Shown here piece after piece: positions 36,862-46,502 of a stretch of DNA of 64,000 nucleotides. Each line of letters starts with the position of its first letter. Within the stretch, counting starts at the first letter, position 1. Position numbers and translations under genes: made by a program. The notes under the pieces were generated by a model. The model was not told where the DNA came from. It did not search any database and saw only the letters and a program-made list of their open reading frames with translations. This stretch comes from Pirellulaceae bacterium (GTDB taxonomy: Bacteria > Planctomycetota > Planctomycetia > Pirellulales > Pirellulaceae): assembly GCA_029243025.1 (NCBI GenBank), contig JAQWSU010000049.1, forward strand, positions 1 to 64,000, written 5' to 3'.

Positions 36862-39386
36862 AAAATGTTCCTGTGCTGCACCTGATTGCGTCCTCCCTGT
36901 GCGCCATCCTGCTCGCCAGTAACAGCCACGCTGAAATTCCTTTCGACCGAATTGAGGTAGAACCTACTCAGCTGACTCTAGCGGGAGAACGTGCCACAGC
37001 GCAGATCCTGGTCACAGGCTACACCCCCAACAATACGCCCATCGATCTCACCCAGCATGCCGTTTTTTCTCCCACGCCGCTTGTCGAAATCGAGTCAGGC
37101 TATGTGAAACCCCAACAAGACGGAAGCGTAGTGATCGATGTTCGCTATCGACACCACCGCACTCCTTTAAACATCACGATCACCGGGTCCACTGACCCGA
37201 CACCGATCTCATTCCGCTGGGAGACGCTGGCGGTTTTGACAAAGCAGGGCTGCAATGGGGGCGCTTGCCACGGCAAACCTAACGGACGAGGAGCCTTGGA
37301 ACTGTCTTTGAATGCCTTTGATCCCAAACTTGATCAGGAAAATCTAGTAAGAGGTTCCTGGGTCCGTTTTACCACGCCTTTAGTCCCAGAACAAAGCTTG
37401 ATACTCAAGAAGCCGACGCTTGCCATTCCGCATGGCGGTGGTAAGCGACTTCGCAAAGGTACCGAACCCTATGAGATTCTTCGCCGTTGGGTGGAAGAAG
37501 GATGCCAGGTCGATAATGAAACGGCGCCGGACTGTGTTGCCGTTCAAGTCGAACCGAAAAGCCGTGTTCTTCCGATCCACGACGACGGAGGTAGGCAGCA
37601 GATGCAGGTCATCGCCTCGTTCTCGGACGGTAGCAGCCGCGACGTCACTCGAATCGCTAGTTATACGCTCTCCGATCCGTCGGTTGGCGATGTGACGCCC
37701 ACGGGCGTTGTATTGGCAAACCAACGAGGCCAGACGGCGGTGGTCGTTCGTTACCTCGACCGGGTGGTCGCTGCAAAACTCACCCTTATACGTGACATTC
37801 CCGGATTTGAATGGAATCCTCCCAACGAGACGAACTACGTCGATCAACTGGTCAACAACAAACTCCGACAGCTGCAGTATCAGCCGGCAAATACATGCGA
37901 TGATGCTACCTTCCTGCGTCGTGTCTCGCTGGATATCCGAGGCTTGCTCCCAACCGTTGCTGAAGCTCGCACCTTTCTTTCCGACAAGAATCCGCACAAA
38001 CGATCCACGTTGATCGATCGCTGGCTCGAATCCCCCGAGTATGCCAGCCACTGGAGTCTTCGGATGGCAGATCTGCTGCGAATCAACCGGGAGTCTCTCT
38101 CCAAAGATCGCGCCACGGCCTACAGCAGTTGGGTGGCTGATTCCATTGCAGACAACATGCCCTACGATCGCTTCGTCAGGGAACTGCTCACCGCAAGCGG
38201 AACGACTTCGGAAGTGCCAGCCGCTAACTTTTATCGGGTTGCACCCGAAACGAAACAGGTTTCCGAAAGCGTCGCACAGATTTTCATGGGATCCCGAATC
38301 ATGTGCGCCCAGTGCCACAACCATCCCTATGAAAGTTGGACTCAGGACAATTATTACCAAATTGCCTCAGCCTTCCACGAGGTCGACCGTAGCGTCGACG
38401 ATCCGAAGAAAAAACTCCCGGCGCCCGACAACGAGGTCACAGTCGGACTCACGACAGGTCGTCGTTTGAGCAACCCTCGCACGGGCATCGAACAGAAGCC
38501 GTGGCCCACCGAACTCGAACGCCAGGAAAACGAGGATAGCCGTATCGCATTTGCCAATTGGTTAACATCGTCAGACAACCCGTACTTTGCTCGAGTCGCT
38601 GTAAATCGCATCTGGTCCCAACTGATGGGGCGAGGCATCGTCGAACCGATCGATGACTTTCGTTCGTCCAACCCAGCTGCAAACGACCAATTACTCGATG
38701 CGTTGGCGGCTGACTTCATCAATGCTGGCTTTGACCGCAAACACATCATCAGGAAAATACTTAACAGCCAAACCTATCAGCGAAAATCCGAAACAACTCC
38801 GTTCAACAAATCGGATGAAACATTATTTTCCCATGCCAGGATACGCCTGCTATCAGCCGAAGCAATTCAAGATGCTATCCGTCGTCTTTGCGAAGGAGCG
38901 ACGGCCTGGGAACAACTGACAGCGAAGGTGAATGCGATTGAGACGTCGCTTCCGAAAGATGACTCCGACGCCTCATCGGAATTGCGAACAGAGCTCAACA
39001 AAGCGAAACAAAAACGAGCTGGCTATTTCATGACACAGCAACCCTATCCTCATTTAACAACATTTCTCAAAGCATTCGGCCAACCGGAAAGAAAAACAGC
39101 ATGTGCTTGTGAACGTCGTGATGAAGTCAGTCTTGATCAAGCTCTGCAATTAATGAACAGCCCCCTGATTCGCCAACAGGTGAACCATGCGCGCCAGCGT
39201 TTCGGACAAATGTCGGATCAAGAACTTACGGATCAACTTTATCTGAGTGCCTTCAGTCGTTTTCCCAAGCCACAGGAAGTCCAAGCGATCCTTGACCATC
39301 TCGAGGCAACCCATGATCGTGAACAGGCAATCGAAGACATTGTCTGGGCATTGATCAACACCAACGAATTCCTATTTCAACATTGA
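36858..39386 (+). CDS. PSD1-type protein with Ig-like domains and a CX4CH heme site
   Basis: The 842-residue product has a signal peptide (LIASSLCAILLASNSHA), an Ig-like Big2 domain (about 28-115), then C-N-G-G-A-C-H near 133. This site has four residues between the cysteines instead of two. A second Ig-like segment (about 230-315) precedes DUF1549 (about 330-530, with a standard C-A-Q-C-H) and DUF1553 (about 560-835, with VNRIWSQLMG and SQTYQRKS). Proteins of this layout form a known planctomycete subgroup. The gene overlaps the upstream DUF1501 gene by four bases. It probably sits in the periplasm or at the surface. Confidence 0.9.
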   Translation: MKNVPVLHLIASSLCAILLASNSHAEIPFDRIEVEPTQLTLAGERATAQILVTGYTPNNTPIDLTQHAVFSPTPLVEIESGYVKPQQDGSVVIDVRYRHHRTPLNITITGSTDPTPISFRWETLAVLTKQGCNGGACHGKPNGRGALELSLNAFDPKLDQENLVRGSWVRFTTPLVPEQSLILKKPTLAIPHGGGKRLRKGTEPYEILRRWVEEGCQVDNETAPDCVAVQVEPKSRVLPIHDDGGRQQMQVIASFSDGSSRDVTRIASYTLSDPSVGDVTPTGVVLANQRGQTAVVVRYLDRVVAAKLTLIRDIPGFEWNPPNETNYVDQLVNNKLRQLQYQPANTCDDATFLRRVSLDIRGLLPTVAEARTFLSDKNPHKRSTLIDRWLESPEYASHWSLRMADLLRINRESLSKDRATAYSSWVADSIADNMPYDRFVRELLTASGTTSEVPAANFYRVAPETKQVSESVAQIFMGSRIMCAQCHNHPYESWTQDNYYQIASAFHEVDRSVDDPKKKLPAPDNEVTVGLTTGRRLSNPRTGIEQKPWPTELERQENEDSRIAFANWLTSSDNPYFARVAVNRIWSQLMGRGIVEPIDDFRSSNPAANDQLLDALAADFINAGFDRKHIIRKILNSQTYQRKSETTPFNKSDETLFSHARIRLLSAEAIQDAIRRLCEGATAWEQLTAKVNAIETSLPKDDSDASSELRTELNKAKQKRAGYFMTQQPYPHLTTFLKAFGQPERKTACACERRDEVSLDQALQLMNSPLIRQQVNHARQRFGQMSDQELTDQLYLSAFSRFPKPQEVQAILDHLEATHDREQAIEDIVWALINTNEFLFQH

Positions 39387-39462
39387 GCGTTCCAGCCACT
39401 CGGTAGACAGAGGTCACATCGAAGCACCGCCTCCTCCCTCAAAAGAGCACCCCGAGAACACA

Positions 39463-41214
39463 ATGCGAAGCTACTACCTGATCCTCCTGCTGCTGCCGAC
39501 CCTCTCCCAGGCCGAGGAGATCAGCTTTCGTAATCAAATCGCGCCACTCTTCGTTGAACGTTGCCTCGGATGCCACAACAATCAAAAGATGGAAGGTCGA
39601 TATGCCTTGCACACCTTTGAAATGCTAATGAAGGCTGGAGAGAGCGATGAAGCCCCGATTGTGAAAGGGCAAGCCGATGAAAGCTACCTTTACTTGAAGC
39701 TAGTCGATCCCGATCCCGATCTAAAAATGCCACAGGAGGACAGTTCACTTACGCCAGAACAACTGGAGATGGTTCGAAACTGGATTAACCAAGGCGCCCC
39801 ATTCGACGGCACCGTTCCTCACCAGCGACTAACCTCACTACTACCGGCGCGTCGTCACCCATCTCCCCCTGAAACTTATCGCTCAAACCCTCCAATCTTC
39901 GCCATCCGCTTTTCAATCGACGACCCAATAATCTTCACCGGCGGGTGGCATGAAATCATCGCTTGGGACATCGCCACCGGATCACTGAAAAAGCGAATCC
40001 AGGGACTTCCTCAGCGAATCCACTGCATTGAATACAGTCCCAACCGTCAACAGCTCGCCGTTGGAGGAGGCGCACCGGGCGAGTACGGAGAAATCCGGCT
40101 GATGGACGTTGGACAAACAGCCACTCCGCCTTCAGGCGATCGCCACGAATTGCTGGCCAGTTGGCCCGACGTGGTCACAGACCTTTGTTTTACGACAGAC
40201 GGGTCATGCTTAATCGCGGGGGGCGCTGACAATTCGGTCCGATGTTATGACTTAAAAACTCGCAAGGAAATATGGAGCAACACGCAGCATATCGACTGGG
40301 TCACGTCCGTGGATACAACCAACTATCGATTTGCAGAACAAGTCGTCTCAAACGACCAGTTACCCGATTTTTTCACAACCAATGACAACGAAAAAAAAAG
40401 CGGATCCCACCTGGAACAGAGGTGGGAATTTGCCGACAAACGCTTCATCATTCGCAAGGCAAACTGGGAGCTACAAGTCGACGACGATCAAACCACCCGA
40501 CTCACACGAGTCACGACCTCAGGGATTGGAAAAACCTACCGGGTTCAACGCGAGGATATCTCCGGCGATTCACTTATCGACCACGAACCGCAAATCGATT
40601 TCTTGCTTCGACTCGAATCAGAATGGCCCCAACAAAATCTCGGCAGCGATTTCGTTTTTTCATCCTCCAAAGATCGGACCGTTCGTGTCTTCTCGCGTGA
40701 CACCGGCAATTTATTTACCACTTACAAGGGACATCGTCGCGAATATGGCCCCCTCAAGGGCCTTCACCGCGTCTATGGTGTACAAAGCGAACCCACCACG
40801 CGACGCGTCTGGTCGGTGGGCGAAGGCCAACATCTACACGGATGGAACCCAGTCACTGTGAGAGACGAAGATGGCACGGCCGCCGACATGGAGGCTCGTT
40901 TCGCAAAAGAGTACTCGATCGATCTCCTACAACATGCATGCTCCCAACCAGTCTTCGCATTGCACCGCGGACAGTCCCATTTATTTACCGCCGCAGCCAA
41001 TGGAGAAGTGAAGAGCTTCGAGATCGGACCCGGTGCCGTGTTTGGCTTGAAGCAACAGGCCGAAAAAAAACGGTACGTCGGACACGAGGACCAACTCTAT
41101 TCGCTTGACCTAAGCTCATCGGGATTGCTCGCCGCAGCGGGTTTCTCGGGAGAAATTACGATCTGGGACCTGACGACCGGCCAACTTGTGACACGCTTTT
41201 TTGCGGCTCCCTAA
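39463..41214 (+). CDS. Heme c-WD40 fusion protein (PSCyt1 plus beta propeller)
   Basis: The 583-residue protein has a signal peptide (YYLILLLLPTLSQA) and a heme site C-L-G-C-H near residue 34 in a PSCyt1 domain that runs to about 108. WD40-like blades follow, with TGGWHEIIAWDIATG near 165, GGADNSVRCYDLKTRKEIW near 250, SSKDRTVRVFSRDTG near 405 and AAGFSGEITIWDLTTG near 565. About 100 residues around 285-385 do not fit a blade and look like an insertion. It lies 76 bases after the PSD1-type gene and probably belongs to its operon. WD40 with PSCyt1 is a recognised planctomycete combination of unknown function. Confidence 0.88.
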   Translation: MRSYYLILLLLPTLSQAEEISFRNQIAPLFVERCLGCHNNQKMEGRYALHTFEMLMKAGESDEAPIVKGQADESYLYLKLVDPDPDLKMPQEDSSLTPEQLEMVRNWINQGAPFDGTVPHQRLTSLLPARRHPSPPETYRSNPPIFAIRFSIDDPIIFTGGWHEIIAWDIATGSLKKRIQGLPQRIHCIEYSPNRQQLAVGGGAPGEYGEIRLMDVGQTATPPSGDRHELLASWPDVVTDLCFTTDGSCLIAGGADNSVRCYDLKTRKEIWSNTQHIDWVTSVDTTNYRFAEQVVSNDQLPDFFTTNDNEKKSGSHLEQRWEFADKRFIIRKANWELQVDDDQTTRLTRVTTSGIGKTYRVQREDISGDSLIDHEPQIDFLLRLESEWPQQNLGSDFVFSSSKDRTVRVFSRDTGNLFTTYKGHRREYGPLKGLHRVYGVQSEPTTRRVWSVGEGQHLHGWNPVTVRDEDGTAADMEARFAKEYSIDLLQHACSQPVFALHRGQSHLFTAAANGEVKSFEIGPGAVFGLKQQAEKKRYVGHEDQLYSLDLSSSGLLAAAGFSGEITIWDLTTGQLVTRFFAAP

Positions 41215-41415
41215 TCAAAAATCAGCAAACGGAACGTGCCAAGGATCAGTCCGCGATCAGAGCAATCCCGCAGGCGATCGACTCCACAAGAGACACAATA
41301 CGGCCGTTGAGAATCGCGCCGGATCATGTCACAATCGTGGCGAGACATTAGAACCTCTCATCACATTTTATTGACAGTCTGACTGTTGCAGCAGCGAAAA
41401 GCGAGGCTCGCATTG

Positions 41416-42999
41416 ATGTGGTATCGACGACTCTTACTTTTCGCCAGCATCCCCACCCTCGTGCTTGGCGTCGCGTTAAGCGTCCCCGCCGAGACGAGCT
41501 CTGATAGCAAGCTAAAAACACAAATCACCATCACGCTCGACCGCGGAAAAGATCTCGGACAATGTTTTGGGTCGCTGTTCGAAGCCACAAGCGAAAATGG
41601 TTCGCTGACCATCGGAGCAGGATTCCAAAACGCTTACAATACGCGCTATCGGGCAGATCGTCACGCTTTACATTTTTTTGTTCGGCCGAGAGCTAACTCA
41701 CGGCAGCTAACTGTCGAGGAATTACCGCGACCCACGAAGAACCTCACCGGAGCCTATCTGTTTCATCGTGACGGCACCGTCTATTCAACAGAGGGAGGCC
41801 TCAAATCATGGAATGCAGTTGCATCCCAGTGGACCTCGGTGAATGCCCTCGGAGGCACGCACGAGTCAATGCGAGTCGGGAACGGAACCCTGACATTCGG
41901 TGACAGCAAGGTGCTCTGGAATGGCCACACGATCCTATCGCCTCCTGAAAATGGCCGCTACCAATTATTTTTTTACGCGCATGGCCATTTATGCTTCTAC
42001 CACGTCAACCGACAAAACAAGCCGTATCGCATCTACCAGAATGATCAAGACGGATCTAGCCGCCTCTTCGCATGCCCTTGGACACCGGAAGAATCCAACG
42101 TCGACCTTTCCCGGGCCATCGTCTTACAACTTCCCATCGTTGGGGAAACCACATTTGCTTGGGGCCAACTCAATCGACAAATCGTGACAGGATCAAACAT
42201 TGGCGGCTTCTACGTCTTTGAGAATGGGAAGTGGCGAATGATTCTCAAGCCGCGACTGAGTGAGAGCTATCAACTCTATTCGACGTTGGGATTTGATAAT
42301 CGATTAGTGATGGGCCAATATCCAACGGGACGTGTCTTCGCATACGACGGAAAACAAATCACCGATCAACCTGGCTGGCCACCGGTTCTGGCTGGCGTTT
42401 CAGCTCAGGCGCGCGAAGCACAAACAACCACCATATACGGCGGAGAACTCTTTGTTGGCGTTTGGCCCTGGGGCGAACTCTGGCGGTACAACCCGTCAGG
42501 ACGCAAATGGGGCTTTCTGAGACGAATGTTTACCCACCCGAAACGCAACGCCCAGATTATTCACCCCTATGATATCGAAAATGCCAGCAACACTCCTCAA
42601 AATCTCTGGGGCCAACGCGTCACCAGCCTCATAACGAATGGACCGAATCTTTTTGTTTCAACATCCGCCAAGGCACCGCACGAATGGAAACCCGATCAAT
42701 ACCCGTTCCTGACCGCCGATCAATGGAAATCGTATGGGAAAGTGTATCGCGCCACGATGCCAGGCCATCTCTCGGTACCGACACAATGGACCCACGGTGC
42801 GACCCAATTCGAATTTATCATCAACCATCGATCGATCTCGATCCGTCAAGATGGTCACCTGCTTGGTAAAAGCGTTTTGAGTAGCGATCTCGCCACTCAA
42901 ATCAAACAGGTAGTTCAATACCAACGGGTCAAATGGGGCTCAGGCACCTATGGCCCCTTTGGAGGTATTTCGTTGAAAGGCGAGTTGATGCGCGAATAA
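41416..42999 (+). CDS. Secreted beta-propeller-like protein of unknown function
   Basis: The ATG at 41416 gives 527 residues with a signal peptide (LLLFASIPTLVLGVALSVPA); the frame from 41386 adds ten residues that weaken it. The body is made of short beta strands with repeating aromatic ends (GAYLFHRDGTVYS, GGFYVFENGKWRMI, VMGQYPTGRVFAYDG, VGVWPWGELWRYNPSG), as expected for a propeller. The last 80 residues could be a laminin/lectin-like beta sandwich. No catalytic motif was recognised. It lies 200 bases after the heme-WD40 gene and may be expressed separately. Confidence 0.6.
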   Translation: MWYRRLLLFASIPTLVLGVALSVPAETSSDSKLKTQITITLDRGKDLGQCFGSLFEATSENGSLTIGAGFQNAYNTRYRADRHALHFFVRPRANSRQLTVEELPRPTKNLTGAYLFHRDGTVYSTEGGLKSWNAVASQWTSVNALGGTHESMRVGNGTLTFGDSKVLWNGHTILSPPENGRYQLFFYAHGHLCFYHVNRQNKPYRIYQNDQDGSSRLFACPWTPEESNVDLSRAIVLQLPIVGETTFAWGQLNRQIVTGSNIGGFYVFENGKWRMILKPRLSESYQLYSTLGFDNRLVMGQYPTGRVFAYDGKQITDQPGWPPVLAGVSAQAREAQTTTIYGGELFVGVWPWGELWRYNPSGRKWGFLRRMFTHPKRNAQIIHPYDIENASNTPQNLWGQRVTSLITNGPNLFVSTSAKAPHEWKPDQYPFLTADQWKSYGKVYRATMPGHLSVPTQWTHGATQFEFIINHRSISIRQDGHLLGKSVLSSDLATQIKQVVQYQRVKWGSGTYGPFGGISLKGELMRE

Positions 43000-43138
43000 A
43001 TTTGCGAGCAACTCACGACTTCGACTCCCCGAACAGAGGCAATCTGCAGCTGAGTGATCAGGAGCCTGCGTCTGCGAAACAGATCGTCCCGTTAAACTCC
43101 ACGAGTTGGAATCACCTCAGGATTAGCAAATACGAGCG

Positions 43139-43678
43139 CTATTTGCTGACCCGATGCCAGATATTTTTCTGATTCTCGATCACTCTGTCCCCCAATTCGC
43201 CGTTGATGACAACAGTGATCGTATTGCCATCCATTGTGATGACCGACTCCATTTCACCTCGAGTCCCATCGGCGGCCGTGAATTGCGTCAATCGCATCCA
43301 ATGATCTCCGTGACGACGAACTTGATGCTGATTGATTACACCTTCCGAGTTGACACTTGTGATGCAAATCTTTTTGCCAGCCGGGTCAAAATAACAGAGA
43401 CCTCGATTCGAGGTTTTGGGCCCCATAAATCTCATCGCGAAAGCATTGCCATCCTCGGTCATGCTTCCTTCCCAATATCCCGCATATGTTTCGCCTGGGG
43501 CGCCGATTATCGACTGATTAATGACAGATGAAATCTCACCTGCCCAACGTCCAACGTGCCCCTGGCAAAACCGCTCATAGTCAGCACGAGTCGTCTCTTC
43601 CCCAACTGCTGGACAACTGCAGACCACAACTAACATGAACCCGATAGCAAATAAATTCTTCACTTTCACACCTTTCAA
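43139..43678 (-). CDS. Small secreted protein, DUF1579-like/lipocalin-like
   Basis: The 179-residue product has a signal peptide (NLFAIGFMLVVVCSCPAVG). After it come Y-E-R-F-C-Q-G-H-V-G-R-W-A-G near residue 35, then beta strands such as YAGYWEGSMTEDGNAF and MESVITMDGNTITVVING, the pattern of a small barrel that binds a ligand. It is convergent with the propeller-like gene, with 139 bases between the stops. A comparable small barrel is encoded at 13233-13739, but the two sequences are only loosely similar. No catalytic residues were identified. Confidence 0.6.
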   Translation of the reverse strand: MKGVKVKNLFAIGFMLVVVCSCPAVGEETTRADYERFCQGHVGRWAGEISSVINQSIIGAPGETYAGYWEGSMTEDGNAFAMRFMGPKTSNRGLCYFDPAGKKICITSVNSEGVINQHQVRRHGDHWMRLTQFTAADGTRGEMESVITMDGNTITVVINGELGDRVIENQKNIWHRVSK

Positions 43679-43883
43679 AACTGGGATTCAACACCGCGAG
43701 AGTCATCAAATGTAACGAACCCAGTTACCCCATGCGCCCCCCCGACAGAACAACCGTTGACTCAAGCAAATCAGAACGGATTGAATAGAAAAACATGTCT
43801 GGTCTAGCATTTACTGAAAGGGGGATTGTGCAATCGTAAGCATTTTTTTTCGTGAGTCTCGGCGGGCGAACTGACCTATGAAA

Positions 43884-43911
43884 AACCCCGCTAGCCGAAG
43901 CCAGCGGGGTT
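43884..43911 (-). terminator. Intrinsic terminator with UUCG tetraloop after the PEP-CTERM gene
   Basis: AACCCCGCT (43884-43892) pairs with AGCGGGGTT (43903-43911), and the inner bases continue the stem to a TTCG loop on the reverse strand. The reverse strand then reads into a T-run (TTTTT), the standard rho-independent form. It lies 28 bases after the reverse-strand stop at 43939. Confidence 0.88.
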
Positions 43912-43938
43912 GGTGTGGTTCTGGTTGCCTACCGTCGT

Positions 43939-44813
43939 CTACGTCGGCGTGTTATGCCGAAGCCAGCCAAGCCCCAAGCCCAATCCCATCAGCAACCAAA
44001 TGGCGATGCTGGCTGGTTCGGGGACGACAGTCGTCGTTACCCGGATGTTGTCCGCGTAGCCATCGCCCGTATTAGCACGCCGAACGTATATTTGGGTGAA
44101 TTCTTGATTTTTCACGTCCGCATTCAGTACAACGGTTTGAGTATCTGAGAGGATCGCGTTGGTGACCAGATTGGTGAAGGTCAAGTCAACACGCCAATCG
44201 TCCGCCGACGATGGGTTATCAGCATTAGGCCCGACGAAGGAGAAGCTCGCAGTGGCGTTCTGCCAGACATCAGAACCAAAGTGACTGAAGTCACTGAAGG
44301 CGTCATTAGGGAAGCCGTTAGCTACCCCTGACGAGTTATGGACTTGGCCGTCGTGTCTAACCTTTATGGCAAAGGGAGAGAAGTTCGCGCCGTCTACTGC
44401 TTCAGCGGGAGAGCCTGCGGCTGCTATCTGCATCCCAAAATCGATTCTTCTGCCCCCGGGGGCTCCGGGCGCAAGAAAGAAATCCATCGAGATGGTCGCG
44501 CCATCAAAGGAGATCCCGTTGGTGAAGTTTCCGTCCATGGAGCCCCACGTGAATGCATAGTAAACCTGGTTCGACAAGTTTCCCGATTTGACGGGGTTAA
44601 CGACTACGTCTACCCCCCCGGCATGGAGTTGTCCCAAGAGTCGCCGATGTCGCTACCACTGATGACCGGCTCAACGGTTAGGATCTCGCCGTCTTCGAAA
44701 TCATCGAAAAACACGATCACGCTCGCATTGGCTTGCTGACTTGTCAGAAGCGTCAAGAAGCCGACCGAGGCCAAAAGGACAAATCGATAAAACAGCATCG
44801 GAGAATCTTTCAT
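43939..44813 (-). pseudogene. PEP-CTERM sorted protein gene split by a homopolymer frameshift
   Basis: Two overlapping frames belong together. The 5' part (44813-44610) has a signal peptide (FVLLASVGFLTLLTSQQANA) and ends at a stop just after a G7 run. The 3' part (to 43939) continues the same protein and ends with V-V-P-E-P-A-S, a hydrophobic helix and an Arg-containing tail, the PEP-CTERM sorting signal used by exosortases. One more G in the run (C7 on the forward strand at 44613-44619) would join them as ...NSMPGG-VDVVVNP... in one frame of about 290 residues. The gap could be real, a phase-variable tract or a sequencing error. The middle is beta-rich and of unknown function. No exosortase gene is in the window. 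Confidence 0.82.
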
Positions 44814-45287
44814 GGGCGAGAAAACAACTGACAGTGGGTGGAATGAGCAAGATGCAGGTCATAGGCAATCGCTGCATTGTAAGCAACCACTGCATCAGCA
44901 CCAGCCTGTTCGCCCCGGTCGGAAAAACCGTCTCTTCCGTGAGACGCAATCGTCGATCTTTGGGTTTGACCGTAGGCGTTTGAATCCACATCGGCGAGAA
45001 ACCCGCTGGGAATTGGCTTCCAGCGAAAACGTCGCGAAACAAACAAGGATTCGCCAGCTCACATTTACTGAGCAAGACCTGCCCCTACCTGCATTCTTCG
45101 CTATTTCCCAAGCACGTCGGTGATCGACACCTCAGCAAACCAAAGCCAGTTGGTGGAAGATGGCAGCGGTTTTCTCTAGAGCTGTCGTAGTCACCGGTGT
45201 ACATTGCGGACTTGTTCGAAAACCATTTCGAGTTGCCCTAGCCGACCTTCTCGAAAGGCAAAACTTTTCTCACATTAGGAGAAAGTA
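44814..45287. other. Divergent intergenic region
   Basis: No gene is supported. It should hold the promoters of the PEP-CTERM gene (reverse) and the 247-residue secreted protein (forward). AGGAGA at 45277-45282 is the ribosome site of the latter. Confidence 0.5.
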
Positions 45288-46031
45288 ATGAACCTTACTC
45301 GCTTAGCGATCGCCACGATCGCCTTTCACAACGCGTTGATAGTCGCGATTAGCGTGGCACAAAACGACGGTGGGCCAACTGCCAACCAACAAGCTGCAAA
45401 TTTGCAAATCGATCTTAAGGACCGAGAGGCAGAGTCACTGGAACAAAGCATTGTCCAAAATTGGAAACAATACTCCAAAGCGTTTGAGTACGCGGATTAC
45501 AATCAGATCGCCGATCATTTCGCGCTGCCGGTAACGATGATCGACTCATCAGGAAAAGCCGATATCCTCGAGACTCGCAAATCCTTTCTTGACAAATATC
45601 GTGACATTCGCAGTAAGGTTCAGGACGGATACAAATACAGCTTGCTCCGAAATCATCATTTCCGACGGCTCGCTGAAGACGTCTGCCTGCTCGAAACAAG
45701 CTACCAACGTTTTAACAGCTCTTACCAACCCATTTACAATGGACGTGGTGTTTATTTCTACCGAAAGATCGACAGCGAGTGGCGGATCTATACCATCATG
45801 CAGCTACCAAGCGATCCTTCTCCGCCATCAAGCGCCGCTCACCTGATCCAGGTTGAGACGCATTACTACACGACAGGCCCCCAACAGGGACGCCCAGCCG
45901 ATGGCAAGTTCCCACCGGGAACACGAATCAAACTGCTAAAAGTATCTGGCAGCTACTCATTGGTTCAATCAAATGACGGCATCGTCGCTTACGTGTCCAG
46001 TGACTCCCTCAAGCCGCTGCACCAGCCATAG
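45288..46031 (+). CDS. Secreted NTF2-like protein with C-terminal SH3-like segment
   Basis: The 247-residue product has a signal peptide (LAIATIAFHNALIVAISVA). Residues 55-175 look like an NTF2/SnoaL-like alpha+beta cone: a helix around YSKAFEYADYNQIADHFALPV, a loop with FLDKYRDIRSKV and strands ending GRGVYFYRKIDSEWRIYTI. Residues 185-245 resemble a bacterial SH3-like domain (PPGTRIKLLKVSGSYSLVQSNDGIVAYVSSDSL). No catalytic residues can be assigned. AGGAGA at 45277-45282 lies five bases before the ATG. The gene stands alone. Confidence 0.65.
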   Translation: MNLTRLAIATIAFHNALIVAISVAQNDGGPTANQQAANLQIDLKDREAESLEQSIVQNWKQYSKAFEYADYNQIADHFALPVTMIDSSGKADILETRKSFLDKYRDIRSKVQDGYKYSLLRNHHFRRLAEDVCLLETSYQRFNSSYQPIYNGRGVYFYRKIDSEWRIYTIMQLPSDPSPPSSAAHLIQVETHYYTTGPQQGRPADGKFPPGTRIKLLKVSGSYSLVQSNDGIVAYVSSDSLKPLHQP

Positions 46032-46502
46032 CCCACACCTGGCGGGGAAATTTCAGCAACCTTTACCAACGCCGCGTTTCAGGACAGACCTCAAAGCCCA
46101 TTCACGTGCGAGCGATCAGCGTTCCCCCAGTCGAGGGAACCGTTGCTGCTAACTCCCTGGTTGAGGGGTACTCTTTCTTCCTTTTGTCAAGCCTGCTCGG
46201 CTGCCCCCGAGGCACGCTGACGGTTGAATCCGTCCAAATTTGGCCTGTCCCGTCTCTACGGCCCGCCAAATCGCCGGCTCATCAATATCACATCCGTTTT
46301 TTGTTGAATCCGACTGTCGTTTTTGCGCAAATTGCATAGCAAACGCTGAGTTAGAATGTATGATTTTATGGCCTTATACAGCCCACTCGGGTGGCATTCC
46401 CCCGTAAGTCGACTCTGATCGATCGCCCACTCGATTTATTCCAATCCCCCGCACGCGCCCTGGATCGTTCGAGCAAGTGCATTCCCCGCTTTTGACAAAA
46501 TC
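46032..46502. other. Intergenic region before the arylsulfatase gene
   Basis: No gene is supported. The stretch becomes AT-rich around 46310-46380, where the promoter of the sulfatase gene may lie, but no confident -35/-10 pair was picked. No good ribosome site precedes the ATG at 46503. Confidence 0.45.

Noticed and set aside
37380-38360. 326-residue reverse open frame
   Set aside because: It lies fully antisense to the PSD1-type gene, whose domains are clear, so it is a shadow frame.
43884-43911. GC-rich palindrome considered as a mobile-element end
   Set aside because: The TTCG loop and the T-run on the reverse strand explain it as the terminator of the PEP-CTERM gene.
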